DNA from: Acephala macrosclerotiorum
Lineage: Eukaryota > Ascomycota > Leotiomycetes > Helotiales > Mollisiaceae
Length of the DNA stretch: 64,000 nucleotides
Direction of reading: 5' to 3'
NCBI GenBank assembly: GCA_014904845.1
Contig: MU119255.1
Span: 186,001 to 250,000 of the forward strand
The translations under genes and the position numbers were made by a program. Shown in pieces: positions 43,491-54,960 of this stretch (position 1 is the first letter of the stretch; the number at the start of each line of letters is the position of its first letter). The notes under the pieces are model-generated. The model was not told where the DNA came from, made no database searches, and saw only the letters and a list, made by a program, of their open reading frames with translations.

Positions 43491-46440
43491 GCGTAAAAAA
43501 GGCAGTATTGATATCAAAGTATCTTTGATAGTAAAAACGTCGAAAAAGCGAGAAAATAATATACTAAAAGTATACAATGGATTTCGCAGCGTATTTCCGA
43601 TTTTGCGAAAGCAATATAAAAAGTTTATATGAATCTTTTGATTTCCTCGTTTTTACTATCTTTTTGCAGTTTAATTTGTGCAATTAATATCGAATAAAGA
43701 ATTTTTTAATTATTTTCAATTATTTTTACGTACTCGAAATAATTATTTTTACTTTTTTTTATATTTATATACTAATTTTTTTGCGTTTTAAAAGTACAAT
43801 AATCCGTCGTAAATTTGCTTCGAAATAAATTAATATTTTCAACAAATTTCAATATATTAAATCGAATAATACAATACTCAATACGTGGCGACCAATTACG
43901 ATAGTAATAAAAACTAATAATAATAAAAACAATAAATTTAAAATTCGAAATATATTTTAAAATCGAAATATATTTAATTTATAATAATAATAATTAATTT
44001 GTAAAAATTTGAATAAAAACGAACACGATTTACAATAATAATAATAATAATAATAATAACGATTTTTCTATTATCGAAATTTTTTTATATATTATACTAT
44101 AAAAAAAAAACTTTACAACGAAAAATCGACGTTCGAATAATACAATTTTCAAAATTGAAAATATAATTAAAAAAAAAAAAAACGATTTTTTTAATAATAA
44201 CAAATTAATATTAAACGATAATTCAAATGAAAATTTAAATAAATATATTTATTATATTATTATAAAAATAAACGATTAATTTTATTAATATAATATAAAA
44301 AATCTAATTATATTATTAAATAATAACGATTTAAATACTTTTAAAATTGAAATCGATAATAATAATTTTCGTATCGAAAATATAACAATAAATATAAACT
44401 TTTACAATAATTTAAAAACTATTATCGATTTAATAATTTCAATTTTTTTTTTCAATTTCGATAAATAATACAATATTAATAACTTTTTTAAAACGATACA
44501 ATATTTATAATATTTTAAACAATGAATTTCGACGTTTAATTTTATACGTTTTTATATTTTTTTTTTTTCTTTTTATATTTCGATCGAATTATTATACGAT
44601 TATATTAATACAATAAATTAATATACGATTTATACTAAATTCGAAATCACGATATATTTTTTTATTTATTATTATCAATTTTTATTTTGTATTAAAATAT
44701 TAATAAAAAATTAATTTATTTATAAAAATTATTTTTATATTAATTAAAATTTAATAAACGAATATAAATTGAAAATATTTAATTTTATTAATAAAAAAAA
44801 ACAATAATAAAAATTAAAATAAAAAAAAAAATTGTAATAAAAAATAAATAATTTAATAATAATAATAATAATTAAATATATTAATAATATTTATTTATTT
44901 AATAAAAATAAAAATTTAAAAATAATTTTTTTATCGTTTTACGATTTTTTATTAAAATTAAATTATAATAAAACGAAAAATCGTAATAATAATAATAATA
45001 ATAATAATAACGATTTTAATAATAATAATATTAATTTAAAAAATAATAATAAAAAATTACATTTTATAAAATAAAAATAATTATTTTTATTTTATAATAA
45101 TTTAATATAAAAAAAACGCAAATATTATTTTAAATAAAAATTTATTTGTTAATATAAATTATATTTCAAATTTTATTAATATTTTTCGAAATTATATTTT
45201 TTATTTAATTAAAATTTAATAATCGTTACAATTTTTAATATCGAAAATCGATTATTTTTATTAATATTTTTTATATTATATATTACGAATATAAACAAAT
45301 CGTTTAATTATTATAATTTTAATTGATTGTTTAAAAACGTTTTATTGATATTAATTAAAATTACGTTTTATTTACATTTTTTATATTATTGTTTTTTTAT
45401 AGTAATTATTTAAAATAATTGTAATAAATAAAAAAAAAATTTCGATCAAATTAATCGATTTATTAAAAGTATTAATTATATAAAGAAAATTGACAATTTT
45501 ATTATTAAATTGATAAAATAATATTTGTTTTTTTTGATTGATTTTAATCGATATATTTCGTTTTAATTTTCGTTCGATAAAAAAATTGTATCGATTATAA
45601 AAATAAATCGTATTTATAAAAATATAACGTATATTCGATTTCAAAATAATAAAATCGTTAATATTGAAATTTTTATATCGCGAAATAAATCGTCAAATAA
45701 CGATAATAACAATAAATTAAATAATAGCGATCTCGAATTTAATAGTAATAATAATAAATATTCGAATAAAAATAAATAAAATCGTTCGAATACAAATAAA
45801 TATAATCGATAAAACGATATAAATAAATTGCATTTGTTAATATATAAAAAAAAAAAAATATTTTAAAATTAAATTTTTAAAAAGTTTTTAAATAAAATTT
45901 CAATTATAATACGTACGCGTTAAACTATAATATAACGTAAAATTAAATAAGTTTTTATATACAAATAAATAAATAATAATTCAAATTTTTGTTTTTTGAT
46001 ATATATTGTAACGAATATATTTATTATTTTATCGTAAAAAAAATTAATATTAAAAAAAGTTTAATATTAATATTAAATAAAAAATTAAAATTGAAAAAAA
46101 TTAATTAAAAAAATTTGTATTACGTTTATTAAAATAATTAATTATATTAAAATTTAAAACGTATTTTATTATTGTTTATTAATTCAACAAACAAATTAAT
46201 ATATTGTATTAATATTAAAACTTTATTAAATAATGTTTATTATTGCAATTTTAATTTCCATTTTATAAAATTATTAATTATTTATTCATTTGTAAATAAT
46301 CTGTTTTTTATTTATAATTTTTTCGTTTTTTTTATTTCTTTAAATCAATTTTATTTTCTTTCTATATTTAGAAAAACGTTTCTCGACATTTTTAGATAAT
46401 ATTTTCTTCAAGAAAAAATACGTTATATTCTAGATTAATA
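43491..46440. repeat. AT-rich RIP-type block D
   Basis: About 2.9 kb of A/T with AAT microsatellite runs (for example near 44035 and 44995). Unlike blocks A-C, C and G occur in CpA/TpG as well as CpG contexts. Short ORFs are Asn/Ile/Lys-rich artefacts of composition. The original sequence cannot be recognised. Confidence 0.7.
43527..43660. repeat. 13-bp inverted repeat pair spanning 134 bp
   Basis: GATAGTAAAAACG at 43527-43539 is the exact reverse complement of CGTTTTTACTATC at 43648-43660. It overlaps a small palindrome TATCAAAG-TAT-CTTTGATA at 43512-43530. It may be a tiny foldback element; the arms are A/T-heavy, so chance is possible. Confidence 0.45.
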
Positions 46441-46849
46441 TCAGTACCAATTGAATTCAATAGAACAAGCGCTTATAATTTTTGCTATGGATGGTAAGAA
46501 GAACTTGAGAAACTCAGACATAAAACTTCAGATTATTGCGCTTTGTACGAAAGTAGCAACCAATTTGGACGTTTACAGCAGCCAATCAGTATCAGACTTA
46601 GCGAAGAGATTTCTAGTGCGAAACTCCGCATTTCGAGCCCCTGTTTTCGCGCGCTGGTCTACTGCCACTCAGTAGCAGAGTTGATGCGGTGTTCAGTTGG
46701 AGACGGCAGCCTTTGAGCGCATACGCCACGAACGACGAATGCGAAAACTTACGCTACAATACCGATAGGGCTCTAATTTTCGGCGAGTAGATTCGTGCGT
46801 CGGAAAGCTGGTTGTAGTGGTGGTATAGTAGGTGCGGTGCGCCTTTTTT

Positions 46850-47200
46850 CCAGTAGGCAGCTTTTATTGATGTGAGATGAGTCTTGTCTTTAAGAAAGAG
46901 TTTAGTGGCTACAGCCGTTGTGTAGAGAGAAGCTTTGAGAAGACAGCTTTTGGATGTGATACTAGACCGTGTAATGATATTTACAAGCAAAAATGTTGGC
47001 CTTTTTTGGAGACGGCTTTTGGTAGTATTAGAGTATTAGAAGAGATGTAACGCAGTCTCTGGGCAAATTTGTGTCCCATCTTAGTAGACAAGATTTGGCG
47101 GTGTTGGAGCGTTACAGAAGATGTGACGCAGTCTCTGAGCAGATTTGTGTCCCTTGATTTGAACCAACATTTAGCGTTGTTAGTATGCTGTAAGCAACGT
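46850..47200. repeat. Degenerate minisatellite
   Basis: Two clear units 76 bp apart start at 47047 and 47123, each GT(A/G)ACGCAGTCTCTG followed by (A/G)TTTGTGTCCC after a few bases. Further upstream, three copies of a GCAGCTTTT/ACAGCTTTT/ACGGCTTTT motif at 46859, 46943 and 47012 suggest older units of similar length. The period is not a multiple of three, so it is probably not coding. Confidence 0.55.
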
Positions 47201-47629
47201 TGCCACTCGTCTACAGGCAATTCTTACTACAGCTACTAATTGCAAAGCCTTCTACTTCAAATCTTCCTGGAGATATCCATGCGTAACTTCAACGATTGGT
47301 AATGAATATCCAGGCGGCGGTGACGATGAGCGAGAGAGATCGAAAAAAGAAGGAAACCACTTACTTTTACAATTAAGCATACTACAACATTCAACTCTTA
47401 TTCGAGCTTTAAGGCTTACTACTATGCTGAGAAATCGTTATCAGCCTTGTGGCTGCCGTGGCACGCAATTTATGCCAGATCGCCATACGTATCGGTGCCT
47501 CTAAATCAAAATGATTAACGATTTTTGATTAGTGCGAAACGGCCCCGCACGTCTTCTGATAATTACGACGTAATTTCACTTATGTAATCATTTGCTAAGC
47601 TTATGGTTCAGGACTATAGTTAATAAGTA

Positions 47630-47647
47630 TTCTAGAAGATTCTAGAA
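47630..47647. promoter_or_regulatory. Heat-shock-element-like sequence
   Basis: TTCTAGAAGATTCTAGAA is a perfect run of four alternating nTTCn/nGAAn units, the consensus bound by heat shock factor. It lies downstream of the NLR relic and is not next to a recognisable live gene. It may belong to a transposon promoter or be coincidental. Confidence 0.4.
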
Positions 47648-47757
47648 ACCGAGTAGTAATTACACTATTATAAAGTTATAAGTGCCTCTAGAACCCTCTA
47701 TGAAATAGAGATGAAAAGAAAAAGAAGTATTATATTAAGACGTTTATATAGCATATA

Positions 47758-49553
47758 TTAGTTGGATGTAATAAGCTTTGACTCTTGTTTAATCTGTAGA
47801 AATGAAATTCTCCCTGACGAATGTCCTAAAATGACCAGTCTATCCCGAACAGCTTCACAAGTAGATCGATAATCAGTAGGTAGCCAGAGGAAATTCGTGG
47901 TACCTTCTGCTAGCCAATAATTGAATACGTGTAAAGTTGGTAACAGCTTGCCGTCGGGCGAGAAAGCTACTGAATTGACCGCGTTCGAGTGGCCCTCGAG
48001 CGTCTCGAGCGCCGCTCCTGTTGTAGCNNNNNNNNNNNNNNNNNNNNNNNNNNNNNNNNNNNNNNNNNNNNNNNNNNNNNNNNNNNNNNNNNNNNNNNNN
48101 NNNNNNNNNNNNNNNNNNNNNNNNNNNNNNNNNNNNNNNNNNNNNNNNNNNNNNNNNNNNNNNNNNNNNNNNNNNNNNNNNNNNNNNNNNNNNNNNNNNN
48201 NNNNNNNNNNNNNNNNNNNNNNNNNNNNNNNNNNNNNNNNNNNNNNNNNNNNNNNNNNNNNNNNNNNNNNNNNNNNNNNNNNNNNNNNNNNNNNNNNNNN
48301 NNNNNNNNNNNNNNNNNNNNNNNNNNNNNNNNNNNNNNNNNNNNNNNNNNNNNNNNNNNNNNNNNNNNNNNNNNNNNNNNNNNNNNNNNNNNNNNNNNNN
48401 NNNNNNNNNNNNNNNNNNNNNNNNNNNNNNNNNNNNNNNNNNNNNNNNNNNNNNNNNNNNNNNNNNNNNNNNNNNNNNNNNNNNNNNNNNNNNNNNNNNN
48501 NNNNNNNNNNNNNNNNNNNNNNNNNNNNNNNNNNNNNNNNNNNNNNNNNNNNNNNNNNNNNNNNNNNNNNNNNNNNNNNNNNNNNNNNNNNNNNNNNNNN
48601 NNNNNNNNNNNNNNNNNNNNNNNNNNNNNNNNNNNNNNNNNNNNNNNNNNNNNNNNNNNNNNNNNNNNNNNNNNNNNNNNNNNNNNNNNNNNNNNNNNNN
48701 NNNNNNNNNNNNNNNNNNNNNNNNNNNNNNNNNNNNNNNNNNNTACGAGTGGCCCTCGAGCGTCTAGAGCGTTTGGAGCACCGCTCCTGTTGTAGTATCC
48801 CAGAGTCGCACCGTCCCATCGCCAGAGCCCGAGACGACCTGCTTGCCGTCGGGTGAGAAGGCGACTGAACGGACCGGGCTCGAGTGGCCTTCGAGCGTCT
48901 GGAGCGCCGCACTCCAATGCGCTTGAACTCTAGGCTTTCTTTCGATCCAAGTAGGGATATACTTCTCAAATGTCTTTCGGATAATACTCTTCTCTGGGGC
49001 GAAGATAAGAGCTGAACAATATGATTGAAGGGGCGCCTGTTCAATAACTGATCGGTTATATATAGCGAACCGCTTCGCATTATGTATAAACGCATATAGA
49101 TTGGGACTTACATCGGTCTTGTTAGATCAGTAGGGCTTTCTCTAGACATTCTCAAAAAAAGGCAGTATAATTTACTTGAAGTCAGTTCTCGAGTTTTATT
49201 ATTATAACGATGTCATCTGGCAGACTTTTCATTAGACTAAGCGTCTCAAGCCAGTAAAAATAGATCGTGCTCAAAAAGTCATAGATCGAGCCACCGTTTT
49301 TAAGGTCATTAATTGTATTCTCTTTATTACAATCAAGTAAATGGTCAATCCAATAGAGATAGCAGTATTGTGTTGCGACTAATGGATTTGGAACAGGCGA
49401 CTCGACTTTGTCGATTGGAAATCCAGAAACATGTAATTTATATATATCGCGTCGAAGTATTCTAAACATAACCTCGCGCGATCTCGAGAACATCATATAA
49501 TTCACTTTTGTTTTGTCAAAGAAAAACACTTTATTAAATGCTTTTTTAAACAA
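47758..49553 (-). pseudogene. NACHT-WD40 NLR relic (HET-E/HNWD-like), with assembly gap
   Basis: The minus strand reads in order: an NLR linker (RDIYKLHVSGFPIDKVESPV, CYLYWIDHLLDCNKENTIND, YFYWLETLSLMKSL); a frame break; SPNLYAFIHNAKRFAIYNRS and APLQSYCSALIFAPEKSIIR; then a classical WD40 unit, LQTLEGHSSPVRSVAFSPDG and VVSGSGDGTVRLWDTTTGA. A stop follows, then 716 unresolved bases. After the gap come LETLEGHSNAVNSVAFSPDG and the family's C-terminal segment LWLPTDYRSTCEAVRDRLVI, VILGHSSGRISFL. High-identity GHS...VAFSPDG repeats are typical of HET-E/HNWD incompatibility NLRs. The NACHT domain and N-terminal effector domain should lie at higher coordinates but are replaced by AT-rich block E. 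Stops and the lost N-terminus make it non-functional. Confidence 0.8.
48028..48743. other. Assembly gap (716 N)
   Basis: Runs of N interrupt the WD40 repeat array of the NLR relic. Repeats of high identity commonly fail to assemble, so the true length and number of WD40 units are unknown. Confidence 0.99.
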
Positions 49554-49559
49554 AAAGTT

Positions 49560-52500
49560 TTTTATCGATTAATAAATAAAATAAGTGAGATTTTCTCGTA
49601 CAATAAAAAAAAAATTATATTTGTTGATAATTTTTATAATTTTATCGAGATTGGTAGAGATTTGTTCAAGTAAATTAGAGAGGATTTTTATCTCGAGAAG
49701 ATGAAATAGACAATATATGAGAGTTATAATAAAAAGAACGAGACGATAAAATTTAAGATTTTTGTATTGTAATTGTTGAATTTATCGTAGTATTCGATCG
49801 TAGAGCGGTTTTAATTTGAGTAACATTTTTTGAAATATATCGAATACGTTTTAGTTTTTTATAAATTTAAATTTTTTTAAAATAAAAATCGTTTAAAAAA
49901 TTTTTTTATTAGTTTTAACGTATATTTGATTTTGAATTGTTTTTTGTAGTATATTATTATTCGTAATAAATAGAAATTTAAATATTTTAATAATACGAAA
50001 AATATATTTTTTATTAAATTCAAAATTAAATTTTATTTATATATTATTAAATTTTAATTGTATTTCGATATTAAATTTATTGTAATTCGATACAATTTAT
50101 TTAACGCGAGAAAATATTGAAATAATTCGAATAATTAAATTTAAAAATTGAAAAAAGTTTATTTTATATTTATTAAATATATCGACGATTAAATAAATGT
50201 TTTTCAAGTTTGGATTTTATAGAATGTTTATAAAGATTTTAAATAATACAATTTATATATTTGTATTTTTAAAGAAAATTTTGTTAATATTATTATACTT
50301 TTTTCGTACGTATAAAATAAGCGATAATTATTAATTAATAAACAAATAAATGAAATTACGAAGTACGATTATTGTATTATTAATACGCGAATTAATAATC
50401 TAATAAAAAAAATACGATAATAGTATAATTATTTCTTTATTTTTTAATTTTATCAAGAAATTTATTTTATTAAAAATATCGTAAATCAATATCGTTTTGT
50501 TTTTATCGAAATTACTTTTAATTTAAAGTAATCGATTCTATTTATCGTTGTATTATTATTAAAAATCGAAATATTTGAAAATTTATTAATAAAAATTTTA
50601 TAATAATTCGCTTTTTGTATTTTCGATTTATTTTTTATTCTCGCAAAAATTTATTGTCTATAAATTCTATATATAATTTTGATTCTTGGAATCAAATAAA
50701 TTTTATTTGTTTTTTTACAAAGAATAATTAATATATAATTAAAAATAAAATAATTAATCGTATATTTACTTATTAAAAAATTGTAAATTTTTTTTTTAAA
50801 TTGTTTAAACGCGTATTTTCTTTTTTTACTATAAATAAACAACAAATAAATATTAAATATATTTAATAATAAATATATTTTGTTTTTTGCGCGTATTGTT
50901 TATCGATTTTTTATTTACAATAATCATTTGTCGATTTTAAATTAAAATAAATTTTTTTTTCAAATATTAAAATTGTAATTTTTGTTATTTTTTAAATATA
51001 TTACTTTAAAAAAATTTTATTTTTTAATAATTTATTTTTTTAAAAAAAAAATTCAATTATTATTAAAATAATTTTTTTTTATAAAATCTAATTTCGTATA
51101 AATTATTTATTTGTTTAAAAAACAAATTTCTAAATATATTCAATAAATATATTATTTTTTTTGGTTTTTTTATTGAAATATTCAATAAATAAACGTAATA
51201 TTTGATTATTTTTTAATATTAATAAAATATAAAATTAATAATTTTTATAAATTTAATATTATTTAATTTGTTAATATAATAAGTATTTATTTAAAAATAA
51301 TACAATTTATTGTATTTCGTTTATTTTTTGTAGAATTGTATTTTATTATAATTAATTTTATTTTTATTTATATTATTTATTAGATTTTTAAAAGTAATTT
51401 TTTTTATTTTTTATTTATATAAAAATATAATATATTTAAGTATTTTATTTTTAAAGAATTTAATTAAATTGAAATCGTTATTATTATTATATTATAATAA
51501 ACGTATTATTTGAGTAAATTTGAAAATCGTAAAAAAAAAAATTTCGATAATCGTTAAATTATTAAAATAATATAAATACGAAATAAAATAAAAATTGAAA
51601 AAAAAAAAACGTTAAATTGAAATTGACGTATTTAATTAAACGATAATTTCGTAGTAATATATTATAATATATTATTATAAACGCGTAAAATTTATCAATT
51701 ACTCGAGTTTATCGTAAAAACTTTAAAAGTTATAAAATATAGAATATTTGAAATTATATTCGATTAAATTTTAATTTGTTTTTATTATTGAATTGAAAAT
51801 TATTTGATATTCGAATTTCTATTTTTAATATATTTAAATTATTTAATTTTATATTTTAAATTAGTACTTATTTTTAATTTAATATTTAATTACGATTTTA
51901 GATAAAAAAAAAATAAAATCGTAATATATTAATTAAAAATCGTTAATCGTTTTAATTCGAAATATTATTTCGTATAATAAAATTATATAAATTTGCACGT
52001 TATAATAATCGAAAAACTAACGACGATTTCGCGTATAATAAAAAGATTTTATAGTTTAAATATTATTTTTTTATAAATATTAAAAGTAATATAAATTTAA
52101 TAATAAAATTGTAAAATAAGAATTTTTTTATATTATAAAAAGAAATTGTTTATAAATTAAATTTAAAAGCGATAATACGAATGTAATTTTTTAGTATAAA
52201 AAGTTTAAAGTAATTAAAAATAATTGCGAAATATAATTTATATAAAATTATAAGAAATATTAATGTGTATATAAAATTTGATTTATTTAAAATTAAAATA
52301 TTTATTATTTTTTTTAATATAATAAGTTTTTCATTATATAAAAATAAATATATTTAATTTTATTATTTAAATTATAATTAAATTATAAAAATGTATTTTT
52401 TTTTTACGAATTTTATTATTGATCGAAATACGATTATTATTGAAAAAAATAATACTAATAAAAATATTTACGAATAGATTAAAATTGTAAACGAATTTCA

Positions 52501-54060
52501 ATTATAATTTAAAAATTTAAAATATTTTTTATAAATATTTAATAGTTTTAAAAAAAGTAAAACTTTTTTTTTTATTTATTTTATTTGAAATTTATTTGAA
52601 ATTGAATATTTTTTAGTATTGATTTTTATTTCGTTTATAAATTCGATATTTTTAATAAATACGTATTTTATTAAAATTTTAAAAAAAATAGAAAATTGAA
52701 AATTTTATATATTGTACTATTTTAATTGAAAGTATTTTAAACTTATAATAATAATACGACAATTGTAAACGATAAAAAGAAAATTAAACGTAACGTTAAA
52801 TAAATTTAATTTTAATAGAGAATTTTTTTCAAGTAATTATATAAATTTTATTTATTTTACGATTTTAAATATTAATATTCTCAAAATATACTATTTTTTT
52901 TTTATTTGTTTTTGAATTTTTTTATAATAATTACTATTGATATAAATTTTATTTAAATTTATTAATTTCGTTTTTCAAATTTTTTTTTATTAAAAAAAGT
53001 ATAATATATTAATATTAAATTTAAATAATTAATTTAATCGTATAATAAATTTTTTAAATTAAATGAAATTATTTTATAATAAATTATTTTATATATTTTA
53101 AAATTTTAATAAATTTATATTTAAAATTATTATTATTTTAATCGAAAAAATAAAATAAATAAAATTTAAAATATAATTAAAAAATTTATTATATCTTTGA
53201 ATTTTATTAATCTTTGAAAAATACGACGAATAATAATTATAATTTTACTAATAATAACGATAAATCGAGCGATGGTTTTTTTTAATTATTGAAAAATTAT
53301 TACGAATTATTTAATCTACAAATATTATAATAATAAAAATTTTCAAATTTAAACGCGTTTTTTAATATTTTAATAAATTAATTTTCGAAATAAATAATAA
53401 TTTTATTAATTAAACGTAAACAAAATTAAATAATTTTTAGAACGATAATTAAAATAAATATATTAAATTTTTTTTCGATATAATAACGATTTATTAATAG
53501 TACGTAAATCAATCGATAATTATCGAAAATAAAAAATTAAATACAATCGAAATTGAAATTGAAATTGAAATTACTAATTTTAATATTAATTATATCGATT
53601 AAAATACGCGTATATACAATATTTTTTCAATTCAAAATATTATTTTCGAATTAAACAAATTAATCGATTTATTCAATTTTTAATATAATATAAAAACTAA
53701 TTATTATATAAATAACGAATTACGTTCATATTTTAAATCTAAAAAACAAAAAAATACGATTTTTATTTTTATATATGAATATTTTTATTATTTTTTTCGC
53801 TATTTTTTTGATTATTATATTATTAAATCGATTAATATAATAATAATAAAAATACTCGATATATATCAAAAAAGTCAACGTTTTATATTTTATTTAAATC
53901 TTTAAATAATGATGATAAAAAGAGCGAATAAAACGTTTGAATTTAAAAGAAATATATTATTAATTATTGAAAAATATAAAACGCTAATATTATTAATTAC
54001 TATTTTCAGTTTCTTACGTCCTTTTTATTACTTTATTAAACTATTACAATTTTAAATTGA
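49560..54060. repeat. AT-rich RIP-type block E
   Basis: The longest AT-rich block (4.5 kb), with C and G in both CpG and CpA/TpG contexts, as in block D. It begins exactly where the NLR relic's NACHT domain should be, so part of it is presumably that domain beyond recognition. No other coding remains are visible. Confidence 0.7.
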
Positions 54061-54139
54061 TTAGACAAATAATCAAAGTGGGGCTAATCACGGTAAATTC
54101 GAGAGATTAGAATACGATTTACCGCTTTGTAATAAGAAT

Positions 54140-54960
54140 CAAAATGAGAAGTCGCAAAAGCAATAGGAAAAAAAAAACGACAATGATAACGATAACAATA
54201 GAAGGCGAGAGCAACAAGCAAAAAAGCGGCAATACTAAGACAGGATTAAAAAGACCAATAACAGTATTTATCAATTCGAGGATAACGAACGCCGTTATAA
54301 CACAGGCGATAAAAACGACGAGGAACCACGACTTGAAAAACGGCGGAAGCTATTATCGATATTAACCGACGTGGCTTTTACGCTTCTTGAGCATAGCTTA
54401 ACACTCCACCTTAGACGGCCTCACAGCCTTATGCCATCCTCAACCACGCAATCTGAGATGGGCGATGCGCGGTCCCAGGCCGATCACAAGCACCTACCAA
54501 TTCTCTCAAATGATGGCCAGTACTACCACCATCCTCCACGAGCCTCTCGAAGTTCCTCGACTACGATAGAGTCGGCACCAGTTGTTGAGTATCAGGAATA
54601 GCCTTTCCAAGGTTTCCTCAAACGCACTCGGATCGGGAGTAAGACCACGTATTGTCTCGAGTTCTAGTTGTCACACGTCCCGAAGCACCTCCACCTCCCA
54701 TGCGTTCTAATAAAGAGACGTCCGCAGAGGCTGTAACTCCTCATAACGCTGGCGCATATTCCAAAATGCATCCTACAGCAGTGCAGCCTCGGATAAAGCG
54801 TGTTCAATAGACACCAAAAGAGGGTGCGACGGTACTCAAAATGAGAAAAGTAAATGGCTACTCGTGAGAAGAGATCCATACTACCTTTCCCCACCGGACT
54901 CCAGGGACGATCCAGGTGCACTACTCTACGAAGCTCAAAAAGTAGTATTGCACGTGCAAT
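54140..54960 (+). pseudogene. SANT/Myb-like domain protein relic
   Basis: The plus strand encodes PRLEKRRKLLSILTDVAFTL and MPSSTTQSEMGDARSQADHK, then EYQE-stop-PFQGFLKRTRIGSK. After a frame change comes KMRKVNGYS-stop-EEI and FPHRTPGTIQVHYSTKLKK. The last part matches the third helix of SANT/Myb-like domains of fungal proteins, where W-x-E-I and F-P-x-R-T-x-G-x-L-Q-x-R-Y are conserved. The missing tryptophans are stops (TAG and TGA), again G-to-A changes. It is therefore a RIP-type relic. Such proteins are found in many copies in some fungi, which would explain targeting; that point is inference. Confidence 0.5.

Larger units (their letters stand above)
46441..47757. other. Island of repeats without recognisable gene
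   Basis: Composition rises to moderate GC. A plus-strand frame (46451-46675, 74 codons, starting MNSIEQALIIFAMDGKKN) has no family resemblance that I can name. Most of 46.79-47.20 kb is a degenerate tandem repeat. The remainder, up to the NLR relic, looks like eroded repeat DNA. Confidence 0.35.

Noticed and set aside
44030..44060. CRISPR-like periodicity of AAT runs in block D
   Set aside because: It is a trinucleotide microsatellite in a eukaryotic AT-rich region; no spacers.
46172..46399. 75-codon frame with hydrophobic segments in block D
   Set aside because: Phe/Asn/Ile/Leu composition follows directly from the AT-rich DNA.
48745..48917. Alternative frames across the N gap giving 260-440 codon ORFs
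   Set aside because: Their length comes from translating N; only the frame with WD40 motifs is meaningful.
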